This document shows, piece after piece, positions 1-5,941 of a stretch of 16,511 nt of DNA; positions within the stretch are counted from its first letter, which is position 1; each line of letters opens with the position of its first letter. This stretch comes from JAFGOY01 sp034430335 (GTDB taxonomy: Bacteria > Chloroflexota > Anaerolineae > Aggregatilineales > UBA3940): contig DAOUES010000072.1 of assembly GCA_034430335.1 (NCBI GenBank), positions 1 to 16,511 of the forward strand, given 5' to 3'. Under the pieces are notes generated by a model. That model was given only the letters and a program-made list of their open reading frames with translations. It made no database searches and was not told where the DNA came from. The position numbers were made by a program, and so were the translations under genes.

Positions 1-1295
1 TCGATAAACTCGATATAGGGTTCCCATCTATCATTGGAATAGACACCAGCCAACGCGAGTTCTAATGGCTCCAGTGTCACCGTTGGCTCAGGCGACTGGT
101 TATTGATCAGCGCCCTGATTCCGACAATGGCACCGATCACAATCGCCAATCCACATACACTCACTGTGACGATCAGCGGCCAGCGGGTTCGGGTTTTCGG
201 CTGTGGCTTCACAGGTTGGGATGGCACCTGATCGCGTGGCTCCTCGCGCTCGTGGATCACCGGTAACGGCTGAAAGACCGGCGCTGGCAGATGATCGGGC
301 TGAGGTTCGTAGACGGGTTCGGGCGGCGGGGGAGGTTCGGGTTCATACGCGATCTCCGGCGGGTGCAGTGCCTCATAAGCCCGGCGGCGCACCTCGCGGT
401 CGGGGTCGTCGGTCTGCATATCTTCGAGCACAGCCTGAATATTGGCACCATGTTGGGGATCGTCGAGCAGCTTTTCCGCCCGTTCGATGGCAAAGAAACG
501 CATGTCGGGGTCTTCGTGGGTCAGTCCTCGGCGCAGACGCTCCGGGAGCAGATCGACCGGCTGTGCTTCGGGCGGCTCGTAGAACACGAGGTCCCCGCCC
601 TGGCTGCCTTCGATATGCCCGAACTGCGGTATCTGGGTATTTTTCGTGTCGCGGGCCATCTGCTCCTGTACATACAGGGCAACCGCATTCAGACGCAGAC
701 AATCGAAGGCTTCCGCCGGGTCGAGCGCCTGCACTAATAGCCGAGTCATAGAGCGCCGATCCGATACTGCCTGGTCACCGGCCCCGGCGCTGAGAACCTG
801 GTAGGCGCGGCGCTCGACGAAACGGTCGGCGGCGCTACGCAGGCGGGTCATACCGAGGGCGCTGCCGCTGAAACAGGAATCGAAAATGAAGGCAACATGT
901 TTCGCTGCCGAAAAACGGCGCAGATTCATCACCTCTTCGAGTTCGAGGGCGGTGTAGTCGCGTTGAGGGATGGTGTCGGTGCAGGCGAGGTAGCCGGTTT
1001 CGTGGCCGAATCGATCGGGGATCGTGTAGCCATGCCCGGCAAAGTAGACGATCACCCGGCTGTTTTCGTCGACATCCCGCAGATCATACAGCGCGTCGAG
1101 AACCGCCTGTTTGGTTGCATCGCTGCCCAGCAGCAGTCGAGTCTGGAAGTTGTAAGGCTCGCCCGCCAGGAGATCGGAGAGATCGGCGGCGTCCCGCTGG
1201 GCGCTGCCCAACGGTTGAAACACCGGATTGGAATAGTCGTTGATCCCGATCAGCAGTGCACGAGACTCGGTATAAGTGTCCAGATAGCCGCTCAT
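1..1295 (-). CDS. Caspase-family (peptidase C14-like) protein with HEAT-like repeats and membrane anchor; 3' end beyond window
   Basis: The reverse strand is open from ATG at 1295 to the left edge (431 codons, no stop). Residues about 10-235 form a caspase-like domain: ALLIGINDY near the start, VIVYFAGHGY with candidate catalytic His88, and FIFDSCFSGSA with candidate catalytic Cys141. Residues about 252-310 look like two degenerate HEAT-type repeats (HEDPDMRFFAIERAEKLL and DDPDREVRRRAYEAL). A Pro/Glu-rich linker follows (about 312-371), then one transmembrane segment (372-393), so the caspase domain is probably cytoplasmic and tethered. The last visible residues, LAGVYSNDRWEPYIEFI, resemble the lead-in to formylglycine-generating-enzyme (SUMF1-like) domains in Chloroflexota proteins, which is only an inference here. 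Bacterial caspase homologues are proteases used in signalling, cell death or defence; the substrate is unknown. The ribosome site is weak (GGA 4 nt before ATG). It is divergent from the gene at 1476. Confidence 0.88.
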   Translation of the reverse strand, partial: MSGYLDTYTESRALLIGINDYSNPVFQPLGSAQRDAADLSDLLAGEPYNFQTRLLLGSDATKQAVLDALYDLRDVDENSRVIVYFAGHGYTIPDRFGHETGYLACTDTIPQRDYTALELEEVMNLRRFSAAKHVAFIFDSCFSGSALGMTRLRSAADRFVERRAYQVLSAGAGDQAVSDRRSMTRLLVQALDPAEAFDCLRLNAVALYVQEQMARDTKNTQIPQFGHIEGSQGGDLVFYEPPEAQPVDLLPERLRRGLTHEDPDMRFFAIERAEKLLDDPQHGANIQAVLEDMQTDDPDREVRRRAYEALHPPEIAYEPEPPPPPEPVYEPQPDHLPAPVFQPLPVIHEREEPRDQVPSQPVKPQPKTRTRWPLIVTVSVCGLAIVIGAIVGIRALINNQSPEPTVTLEPLELALAGVYSNDRWEPYIEFI

Positions 1296-1335
1296 GGTAT
1301 CCAATTCTCAGGCTGAAATAGAGATATCATCAACA

Positions 1336-1363
1336 AGTATACATCAGAACCTGCCACTGTATA
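1336..1363 (-). promoter_or_regulatory. Weak candidate promoter of the caspase-like gene
   Basis: On the reverse strand TATACA (1363-1358) and TATACT (1341-1336) are 16 nt apart, about 40 nt upstream of the ATG at 1295. The -10 is good and the -35 is poor (4 of 6). Confidence 0.35.
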
Positions 1364-1373
1364 GAAACAGGTT
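1348..1373. promoter_or_regulatory. Inverted repeat AACCTG-N14-CAGGTT in the divergent promoter region
   Basis: Perfect 6-bp half sites lie just upstream of the rightward -35 box at 1375 and over the leftward promoter candidate. This position suits a regulator acting on both divergent genes. A related ACCTGT-CCA-ACAGGT palindrome occurs at 3334-3348. No protein can be assigned. Confidence 0.3.
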
Positions 1374-1374
1374 G

Positions 1375-1403
1375 TTGACTTCCCACGCGATCCGGAATAC
1401 AAT
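1375..1403 (+). promoter_or_regulatory. Sigma-70-type promoter for the membrane protein/regulator operon
   Basis: TTGACT (1375-1380) and TACAAT (1398-1403) are 17 nt apart, each matching 5 of 6 consensus bases. The expected start near 1410 leaves a leader of about 65 nt before the ATG at 1476. Confidence 0.65.
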
Positions 1404-1413
1404 GATACAAAAT

Positions 1414-1430
1414 ACTTTGCAATACAAAGT
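1414..1430. promoter_or_regulatory. Palindromic operator candidate ACTTTG-N5-CAAAGT
   Basis: This perfect 6-bp inverted repeat with a 5-nt centre sits immediately after the predicted transcription start, the classical place for a repressor to block initiation. The same operon encodes a winged-helix regulator (2240-2566), so autoregulation is the simplest guess. The DNA symmetry is seen; the partner is inferred. Confidence 0.45.
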
Positions 1431-1475
1431 TAATTATTGGCGCAAAGTTGTTGGTGCTGGTGATTGGAGTATAAA

Positions 1476-2129
1476 ATGGCTGATAAACTGAGCCTCAAAC
1501 AACTCGAAGCGAAGGCGTGGAAATCGGTATACAACGATGGCATTTGGGATATCTACCTGGGGCTGCTGCTGATGACGATGGCGATCAACACCCGGATTGC
1601 CCGGACGGGGCTGTCTGAGGGGGCGGTGATGGGCATCTACATCGCGATGACAGTCGTGGCGATGGGCGTCCTGTTTGCCGGGAAGCGTCTGATCACCGTG
1701 CCGCGCCTGGGCCGGGTGAAGTTCGGCGAGAGGCGGAAAATCCAGATCAAGCGGACACGGCTGATTCTTACTGCGTCGGTGCTGGTGGGGATCATCGCCT
1801 TCCTGGTGACGGTCTACGTGTTGAAGTTCCGCCCGGCCTGGTTCAACTTCGAGGTGATGATCGGGACGCTGTGGGTGGTCAATGTCCTGGCAGTGTTTGG
1901 ATTGGCGGGATACTGGCTCCAGTTCAGGCGGCTGTACCTGATCGGCGCGATGTACGCGATCAGCGTGCCGTTGGATATGTTCGTGACCAAAACATTCGAC
2001 ATAGATATCGCGCTGTACACGTTCGGCATCCCGGCGCTGGTGATCCTGGTCGTCGGGACGGTGGTGCTCGTTCGCTTCGTGAGATCGACTCCGCCGCTGC
2101 CGCCCGTCGACATGGCCGAGGAAGGATAA
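1476..2129 (+). CDS. Six-span integral membrane protein of unknown function
   Basis: 217 residues. The ATG at 1476 is chosen because GGAG (1466-1469) lies 6 nt upstream; an in-frame TTG at 1464 would overlap that site. Hydrophobic segments at about 22-38, 48-68, 95-116, 126-147, 152-170 and 180-202 suggest six membrane spans. A short basic loop (about 70-96) holds VPRLGRVKFGERRK, and the N-terminus carries W-x-S-V-x-N-DG-I-W-D-I-Y-L-G. Both patterns recall uncharacterised membrane proteins often paired with small winged-helix regulators, recalled here without a search. It has its own promoter (1375-1403) and is followed after 110 nt by such a regulator. No catalytic motif is visible; function is unknown. 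Confidence 0.82.
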   Translation: MADKLSLKQLEAKAWKSVYNDGIWDIYLGLLLMTMAINTRIARTGLSEGAVMGIYIAMTVVAMGVLFAGKRLITVPRLGRVKFGERRKIQIKRTRLILTASVLVGIIAFLVTVYVLKFRPAWFNFEVMIGTLWVVNVLAVFGLAGYWLQFRRLYLIGAMYAISVPLDMFVTKTFDIDIALYTFGIPALVILVVGTVVLVRFVRSTPPLPPVDMAEEG

Positions 2130-2158
2130 CCGCAGAGGACGCAAAGACCGCAAAGAAA
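2129..2158 (+). repeat. Dispersed repeat with 9-nt periodicity (ACCGCAGAGGACGCAAAGAC type), copy 1
   Basis: The 30-bp stretch starts at the last base of the TAA of the upstream gene and consists of 9-nt units (GCAGAGGAC, GCAAAGACC, GCAAAGAAA). A close second copy is at 4175-4204. Read in reverse, such repeats generate spurious LCxLCVLCG peptides. Confidence 0.7.
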
Positions 2159-2239
2159 AGCGAGGGAAAAGGTAAACGATGTTCCTGTTGACGGGGGTTT
2201 ACAACTTGGAATCAGGGCCAGCGGCAGAGGGAAATCACG

Positions 2240-2566
2240 ATGAGCAGCGATGACACATCGACCGGGATCGAGCATATCGCCGACCTCGACCGCCAGATCC
2301 ACGAACCGGCGCGGCTGATGATCCTGTCGGTGCTGTACGTGGTGGCGAGCGCCGACTTCGGCTTCCTGATGAGCCAGACCGGGCTGACCTATGGGAATCT
2401 CTCATCGCATATGAGCAAGCTGGAAGAGGGCGGGTATATCGAAGTGGTCAAGCGGTTCAACGGAAAGCGCCCCAATACGATGCTCCGCCTCACCGAAGCG
2501 GGGCGCGCGGCCTTTCAGGACTACCGGCAGGTGCTCCTCGACCTGCTTGGCGATCTGCCGGACTGA
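2240..2566 (+). CDS. Small winged-helix transcriptional regulator (HTH_34/MarR-like)
   Basis: 108 residues; ATG preceded by AGAGG (2226-2230) at 9 nt. The fold reads as winged helix. A first helix (about 19-37, IHEPARLMILSVL) is followed by a helix-turn-helix (about 40-64, FGFLMSQTGLTYGNLSSHMSKLEEGGYI). The wing (about 66-86, VVKRFNGKRPNTMLRLTEAG) and a closing helix end it. This layout is characteristic of stand-alone regulators of the PF13601 type, whose recognition helix lies in the segment GNLSSHMSKLEE. It follows the membrane protein gene in the same direction, so the two probably form one transcript and the protein may act on the palindrome at 1414-1430. No ligand-binding domain is present. 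Confidence 0.88.
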   Translation: MSSDDTSTGIEHIADLDRQIHEPARLMILSVLYVVASADFGFLMSQTGLTYGNLSSHMSKLEEGGYIEVVKRFNGKRPNTMLRLTEAGRAAFQDYRQVLLDLLGDLPD

Positions 2567-2583
2567 GTGCGGGTGATTCATCT

Positions 2584-2604
2584 CCCGGGGCTAAAGCCGC
2601 CGGG
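2584..2604. terminator. Hairpin CCCGGGGCT-AA-AGCCGCCGGG downstream of the regulator
   Basis: A strong GC-rich hairpin lies 17 nt after the regulator stop. No T-run follows it, so it may be a REP-type repeat or a factor-assisted terminator rather than a textbook intrinsic one. Confidence 0.4.
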
Positions 2605-2638
2605 CTAATGGGTTCGGCGAGCGGCGGGCCACCCCGGA

Positions 2639-2675
2639 GGGCAGGGGACGACCTTTGGTCGTTTAGCCCTGCCCC
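2639..2675. repeat. Nested palindromic REP-like repeat
   Basis: GGGCAGGG (2639-2646) pairs with CCCTGCCC (2667-2674). Between them ACGACC-TTT-GGTCGT (2648-2662) forms a perfect inner hairpin. On the reverse strand the block begins CTCGTAGGGGC, which recurs at 9322-9332, so both probably belong to one dispersed family. Confidence 0.55.
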
Positions 2676-2730
2676 TACGAGAGGGGATCAGGGCTTGTGA
2701 TCCATCGGGCAAAGTGTTGAAAACAAGGCA

Positions 2731-3168
2731 CTATTCGCACAGCGGGGCCGTGCGGGTATAGCGGATGTCGACCTGCTGTCCATCCAGGCTGCCGGTGAAA
2801 GATACCGGCAGGTCTTCGGACAGTTCCAGTTCGGAGAAATTGCTGTAACCCTCCACCAGTGTGTAACTCCCATCCTGAGTAAGCTGGATGTCGAACGTGG
2901 CCGAGTCGGACGGCCCGATCTCGATCCCATCCAGCACGAACGCACTCTTGCAGGTATTGCGCACTTCGAGCACGCCGCCGTTGCAGTTGTTGGTCGAGAT
3001 GTCCAAGCAGTCAAGGGCTGGCTCGACCTGCAAATCGGTGATGATCGTCTTGCCGAAGCAGCCCCCCATCCCAAAGCCCTGTGAGCAGCCCGGAGCCGGG
3101 CTGTCTTCGCCGCAGCCAACAAGGAACAGGATCATCAGGATGGCGGCCAATTGTATCTTGTATCTCAC
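2731..3168 (-). CDS. Cys-rich secreted lipoprotein, function unknown
   Basis: 145 residues from a GTG at 3168, chosen because GGGGGAG lies 8 nt upstream and because it places a signal peptide at the N-terminus. Residues 1-18 are VRYKIQ followed by a hydrophobic stretch ending LVG, and Cys19 fits a lipobox (L-V-G-C), so export and lipid anchoring are expected. The mature part has seven cysteines in all (19, 28, 37, 54, 62, 73, 144). A Gly-rich stretch is followed by a beta-rich body (about 41-143). The segment CLDISTNNCNGGVLEVRNTC could hold disulfides. The C-terminal part resembles small Ig-like beta sandwiches, but no family is recognised. It is a single gene with a convergent neighbour on the left. 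Confidence 0.8.
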   Translation of the reverse strand: MRYKIQLAAILMILFLVGCGEDSPAPGCSQGFGMGGCFGKTIITDLQVEPALDCLDISTNNCNGGVLEVRNTCKSAFVLDGIEIGPSDSATFDIQLTQDGSYTLVEGYSNFSELELSEDLPVSFTGSLDGQQVDIRYTRTAPLCE

Positions 3169-3243
3169 GTCTGTCACTCCCCCGGTGGATGTCGTATGAA
3201 TATCAGGGTGATGCCGTCCCCGGCAGCACTGTGGTTCCCGATC

Positions 3244-3249
3244 ATTATA
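3244..3249 (-). promoter_or_regulatory. Consensus -10 box (TATAAT) for the lipoprotein gene
   Basis: The reverse strand reads GTGTATAAT here. No convincing -35 is seen 16-18 nt upstream. Initiation near 3237 would give a leader of about 70 nt before the GTG at 3168. Confidence 0.4.
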
Positions 3250-3333
3250 CACCCATCCTACCTGCCGGGCCGAGCATAAACCCACACTGTGTAGGGAAGA
3301 TTATCAACTGAACAGGGCATAATTACTAATGTA

Positions 3334-3348
3334 ACCTGTCCAACAGGT
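3334..3348. promoter_or_regulatory. Palindrome ACCTGT-CCA-ACAGGT before a T-run
   Basis: A perfect 6-bp inverted repeat lies 40 nt upstream of the gene at 3388; ten bases later comes TTGTTTTTTTG. It could be an operator (compare AACCTG...CAGGTT at 1348-1373) or, less likely because of the gap, a terminator or attenuator. Confidence 0.35.
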
Positions 3349-3387
3349 AATGAGGTTGTTTTTTTGACGTTACCAGGAGCGTGAATC

Positions 3388-3795
3388 ATGGGCTGGATCG
3401 GGGGAGTCACCGGGGGAGCTGCGGCAGCGATCACCGCCGCTAAAAGTCGAGAAGAAGAGTCGGCGATGGTCGACATGCTGAAACATCAGAACGGCGCGAT
3501 CTGGGAGTACAAGATCGTCAGGAGCGCGCTGTTCGGATTCGACCGCAGGGGGAAAATCCAGGCGATGCTCGAACAGGAAGCCCGCGCAGGCTGGTCGATG
3601 GCCGCCAAGCTGGACGGCGAGCGGGTCGTGTTGAAGCGCCCCGCCGCGATGCGCGAGCACGATCACGAACTGGGAGGCGATATCGACCCGTATCGCACCG
3701 ACTACGGCAGTCAGGCGGCGATCATGGCGGGTGTGCTGGTGGGACTCGCCGTGATGCTGGTAGTGGGCATCATGGTGTTTTTCCTCGTTCTCTAG
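3388..3795 (+). CDS. Small membrane-anchored protein with DUF4177-like domain
   Basis: 135 residues; ATG preceded by AGGAG (3375-3379) at 8 nt. The N-terminus is Gly/Ala-rich (MGWIGGVTGGAAAAITAAK). Residues about 38-84 contain WEYKIVR...GKIQAML-EQEA-x-x-GW...LDGERVVLKR. This pattern of an opening EYK strand, a helix ending in GW and a closing strand recalls the small DUF4177 (PF13783) fold, here without a database check. A strongly hydrophobic C-terminal segment (about 109-134) is a single transmembrane anchor, with His/Asp-rich residues just before it. The function of this family is unknown. It stands alone, followed by two hairpins. Confidence 0.72.
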   Translation: MGWIGGVTGGAAAAITAAKSREEESAMVDMLKHQNGAIWEYKIVRSALFGFDRRGKIQAMLEQEARAGWSMAAKLDGERVVLKRPAAMREHDHELGGDIDPYRTDYGSQAAIMAGVLVGLAVMLVVGIMVFFLVL

Positions 3796-3814
3796 ACCGG
3801 TAGTGGGGCCAGAG

Positions 3815-3835
3815 ACAACTGGCTTTGCCAGTTGT
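3815..3835 (+). terminator. Perfect hairpin ACAACTGGC-TTT-GCCAGTTGT
   Basis: A 9-bp perfect stem with a three-base loop lies 20 nt after the stop of the upstream gene. The T-tract is absent. It is the likely transcript end of the 3388 gene or a local repeat. Confidence 0.45.
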
Positions 3836-3850
3836 ACAGGGAAAGAGACG

Positions 3851-3874
3851 GAGGCGGGCCGGGTGGTCCGCCTC
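3851..3874 (+). terminator. Second hairpin GAGGCGG...CCGCCTC
   Basis: A 7-bp stem with a 10-nt loop is followed by TGCGTTTCG. With the preceding hairpin it could form a tandem transcription stop; the T-tract is weak. Confidence 0.35.
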
Positions 3875-3885
3875 TGCGTTTCGAA

Positions 3886-3903
3886 GGTTAGACGATTCTA
3901 ACC
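3886..3903. promoter_or_regulatory. Inverted repeat GGTTAG-N6-CTAACC
   Basis: Perfect 6-bp half sites with a 6-nt centre lie about 30 nt upstream of the -35 box at 3935, an activator-like or repressor position. A second palindrome, CGAACGTTCG (3914-3923), sits between it and the promoter. Confidence 0.4.
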
Positions 3904-3934
3904 AACTGTCGAGCGAACGTTCGACGTTCCGCGA

Positions 3935-3962
3935 TTGACTTCAACTCAAAACATGGTAGAAT
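3935..3962 (+). promoter_or_regulatory. Strong sigma-70-type promoter
   Basis: TTGACT (3935-3940) and TAGAAT (3957-3962) are 16 nt apart, each 5 of 6 to consensus. The expected start is 3968-3970. No protein gene begins within 300 nt; instead a structured region with a terminator-like hairpin follows. Confidence 0.6.
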
Positions 3963-3968
3963 AAGTTC

Positions 3969-3982
3969 AGAACACACGTTCT
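3969..3982. promoter_or_regulatory. LexA/SOS-box-like operator at the predicted transcription start
   Basis: AGAAC-ACAC-GTTCT is symmetric over 5-bp arms and fits the Gram-positive type LexA pattern GAAC-R-N-R-Y-GTTY. It starts exactly where the promoter at 3935-3962 should initiate. A GAAC-N4-GTTC match alone is expected about 0.25 times in a window this size, so the placement is what gives it weight. Whether this organism's LexA uses this motif is not known from the sequence. Confidence 0.4.
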
Positions 3983-4017
3983 ACGCAGTCTGTTGACCAG
4001 CAGACAGGCCGGGAGAT

Positions 4018-4069
4018 GAGCGCCCCGCATTCGATCAGCGATTGATCGGGTGTGGGGCGCTCGGCTTTT
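4018..4069 (+). terminator. Intrinsic terminator-like hairpin with GGCTTTT tail
   Basis: GAGCGCCCC (4018-4026) pairs perfectly with GGGGCGCTC (4054-4062). An inner stem CGATCA (4032-4037) pairs with TGATCG (4043-4048). The tail GGCTTTT follows at 4063-4069. The U-tract is short but the stem is very stable. Confidence 0.6.
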
Positions 4070-4174
4070 ACGACGTGGGCGGCACCGCGCGGAAAACGAA
4101 TCGCCATGAGCAAGCACCGCACGGTCATCAGCCGGATGGCGAGCCGCCCGCGTCTGGCCCTGTGGGAGAGACTC

Positions 4175-4204
4175 ACCGCAGAGGACGCAGAGAGCGCAAA
4201 GAAA
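4175..4204 (+). repeat. Dispersed repeat with 9-nt periodicity, copy 2
   Basis: ACCGCAGAGGACGCAGAGAG followed by CGCAAAGAAA, nearly identical to 2129-2158. Both copies continue into a purine-rich AAA/GAGGGAAA stretch. Confidence 0.7.
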
Positions 4205-4260
4205 AACAAGAAAAAAGAGGGAAAGCCTTCTGCAGGTGATTGATAGTCGTATCAAACAAA

Positions 4261-4315
4261 GCCAACCCTGATCGCCCCCAAGTTTGGGGGAGATGTCGCG
4301 TAGCGACAGAGGGGG
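4261..4315. repeat. Left inverted copy of a 54-bp double-hairpin repeat flanking the terminase gene
   Basis: The copy contains CCCCC-AAGTTT-GGGGG and TGTCGC-GTA-GCGACA, two adjacent hairpins. Its reverse complement recurs at 5712-5765 with one substitution and one single-base deletion inside the 54 bp. Confidence 0.8.
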
Positions 4316-4378
4316 TTGTACGACCGGGTTAAATCCTTAAAGTTCATTATCCCCAGGTGTTCGCCCCAAAGGAGACGT

Positions 4379-5617
4379 ATGGCCGAGAAAGCGAAACCAG
4401 CACGGCGGGTGATCCACCCGCTGCGGCGCGATCAGATTGCGATAGCCGGTCACCCGGCGCGGTTCAAGGTGGTGGCCTGCGGACGGCGCTGGGGCAAAAC
4501 GTCGATGGGGCTGCGGATGGCCCAGCTTGCCGTCAGCAAGTGGCAGCGCGACGTCTGGTGGGTGGCCCCGTCGTATTCGCTGGCTTTCCATCCCTGGCTG
4601 ATGCTCAAGGCCGCGTTCAGAGATCAGTGGGAGATCAAGCTCGAAGCGGAGCGCTATATCGAACTGCCGGAGGGCGGCTCGGTGACGGTCAAAACTGCCG
4701 ACAATCCCGACCTGCTGCGCGGGGTCGGGCTGGACCTGGTGATCGTCGACGAGGCGGCGTTCGTCGAGCGGCGGACGTGGGAAGCGGTGCTCGCCCCGGC
4801 CCTCTCCGACCGGCGGGGCAGGGCGCTGCTGATCTCGACTCCCTGCGGTCGGAACTGGTTCTGGGAAGCGTTCCAGCGCGGGCAGGACCCGCTGATCCCG
4901 CACTGGCAGTCGTGGCGATATCCCACTTCGGCCAACCCGATCATCCCCGACAGCGAGATCGACCAGATGAAGGCGATCCTCCCGGCGCGGACGTTCCGGC
5001 AGGAATACCTGGCCGAGTTCATCGAGGACGGCGGGACGGTCTTTCGCAACGTCAAGCAGGCGGCGACGGTGCCGCTCGACCCGCCCCCGGTGCCGATTGC
5101 GGGACACCGCACCTACATGGGCGTCGACTTCGGGCGGTATGTCGACTTTACCGCGCTGGCGGTGATCGACGCCGACCGGACACCCGCGCCCTGGCTGGTG
5201 GCGCTCGACCGCTTCAGCGAGTCGAACTGGGTGACGCAGCGCGAGCGGATCGCAAGACTGGCGAAGCACTGGCAGGTCGAGACGATCCTGGCGGAGGCCA
5301 ACGCGATGGGCGAACCGAACATCGAGGCGCTGCGCGATATGGGCCTGCCGGTCGAGGCATTCATGACGACGCCCAAGAGCAAAGGCCCGCTGATCGAGAA
5401 CCTGGTGAAGGCCATCGAGGAGCAGGACGTGCTGCTGATGCCCGACCCGGTGCTGATCGGGGAGCTGGGATCGTACACGTATGATGTCGTCCGGCACACG
5501 GGCTACACGCGCTATTTCGCGCCGCCGGGGTTACATGACGATACAGTGATCGCGCTGGCGCTGGCGTGGCAGGCGGCGTCGAGGCCCCGGCTGATGCTGG
5601 GGATTGCGGTGGTGTAG
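4379..5617 (+). CDS. Phage-type terminase large subunit (TerL), orphan
   Basis: 412 residues from ATG 4379, chosen because AAAGGAG (4368-4374) lies 4 nt upstream. Terminase large subunits are the ATP-driven motor and nuclease that package phage DNA. The ATPase half shows Walker A CGRRWGKT (34-41), Walker B LDLVIVDE (118-125) and coupling motif STP (153-155). The RNase H-like nuclease half shows GVDFG with Asp250, AEAN with Glu306 and HDDT with Asp387/Asp388, so all expected acidic residues are present. The length is typical, with no frameshift. No portal, capsid, small terminase or integrase gene occurs in this window. The gene lies between inverted 54-bp repeats (4261-4315, 5712-5765). It may be a prophage remnant, part of a mobile unit or a domesticated gene; intactness argues for selection or recent arrival. 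Confidence 0.92.
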   Translation: MAEKAKPARRVIHPLRRDQIAIAGHPARFKVVACGRRWGKTSMGLRMAQLAVSKWQRDVWWVAPSYSLAFHPWLMLKAAFRDQWEIKLEAERYIELPEGGSVTVKTADNPDLLRGVGLDLVIVDEAAFVERRTWEAVLAPALSDRRGRALLISTPCGRNWFWEAFQRGQDPLIPHWQSWRYPTSANPIIPDSEIDQMKAILPARTFRQEYLAEFIEDGGTVFRNVKQAATVPLDPPPVPIAGHRTYMGVDFGRYVDFTALAVIDADRTPAPWLVALDRFSESNWVTQRERIARLAKHWQVETILAEANAMGEPNIEALRDMGLPVEAFMTTPKSKGPLIENLVKAIEEQDVLLMPDPVLIGELGSYTYDVVRHTGYTRYFAPPGLHDDTVIALALAWQAASRPRLMLGIAVV

Positions 5618-5680
5618 CCAATTCGATTGTGTGCGTCTGGATCGTCTCGAAACGCTCCCACGGTCAGTATACGACAAAAT

Positions 5681-5704
5681 CCGCACCGGGTGAAATCGGT
5701 GCGG
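5681..5704. terminator. Hairpin CCGCACCG-N8-CGGTGCGG, T-rich on the leftward side
   Basis: A perfect 8-bp stem. In the leftward direction it is followed by GATTTTGT, so it could end transcripts from the kinase gene (stop at 5942); in the rightward direction it could help end the terminase transcript. Confidence 0.5.
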
Positions 5705-5711
5705 CGGACGG

Positions 5712-5765
5712 CCCCCTCTGTCGCTACGCGACATCTCCCCCAACCTGGGGGCGATCAGGGTTGGC
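5712..5765. repeat. Right inverted copy of the 54-bp double-hairpin repeat
   Basis: CCCCCTCTGTCGCTACGCGA and onward is the reverse complement of 4261-4315 and keeps both hairpins. The two copies bracket about 1.4 kb that holds only the terminase gene and its flanks. Confidence 0.8.
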
Positions 5766-5839
5766 CTGGTTATTTACCGATTCGAGCCTTACGATTCATG
5801 CCCCACCTGCCCCATATCTGCCCCCTGAAAGGGGGAAGT

Positions 5840-5934
5840 GGCGGGGCGCAGCCCCGTCGTAGGGGGTGGGTTGGGGGAAGTGGGCGACAAAGAACGTCGC
5901 TTGGACGACCGTAGGCCGGTCGAAGGGGGTGGGG
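5840..5934. repeat. Two tandem REP-like units downstream of the kinase gene
   Basis: Unit 1 (5840-5874) has hairpin GGGGC-GCA-GCCCC followed by GTCGTAGGGGGTGGG. Unit 2 (5903-5934) has hairpin CGACC...GGTCG followed by AAGGGGGTGGGG. The stems differ in sequence but stay paired, typical of REP/BIME arrays. With 5681-5704 and 5712-5765 they fill the 324-nt gap between the terminase and kinase stops. Confidence 0.55.
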
Positions 5935-5941
5935 TTATTCC

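Larger units (their letters stand above)
3969..4069 (+). ncRNA. Candidate short structured transcript (about 100 nt), possibly SOS-controlled
   Basis: A transcript from the promoter at 3935-3962 would fold into three successive hairpins. The first is AGAAC-ACAC-GUUCU at the 5' end. The second is GUCUGUUG/CAGCAGAC at about 3990-4007. The third is a long GC-rich stem at 4018-4062 followed by GGCUUUU. No credible protein start lies in it except a nine-codon ORF (ATG 4016, TGA 4043-4045) that overlaps the terminator stem and could be a leader peptide. It matches no RNA family I recognise. It could equally be an attenuated leader for the downstream region, including the terminase gene at 4379. Confidence 0.35.

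Noticed and set aside
2129..4204. 9-nt periodic repeats considered as a CRISPR array
   Set aside because: Units are far too short, adjacent without spacers and isolated; no cas genes are present.
4042..4243. Two short forward ORFs after the terminator-like hairpin
   Set aside because: No ribosome site, and their C-termini are encoded by the dispersed GCAGAGGAC repeat.
3941..4255. Reverse-strand ORF with a hydrophobic FLCALCVLCG segment that looks like a signal peptide
   Set aside because: The segment is simply the reverse reading of the dispersed 9-nt repeat, and the same artefact appears near 2129.
4379..5617. Prophage or gene-transfer-agent locus
   Set aside because: Only the terminase large subunit is present; no portal, capsid, tail, lysis or integrase gene is visible in the window.
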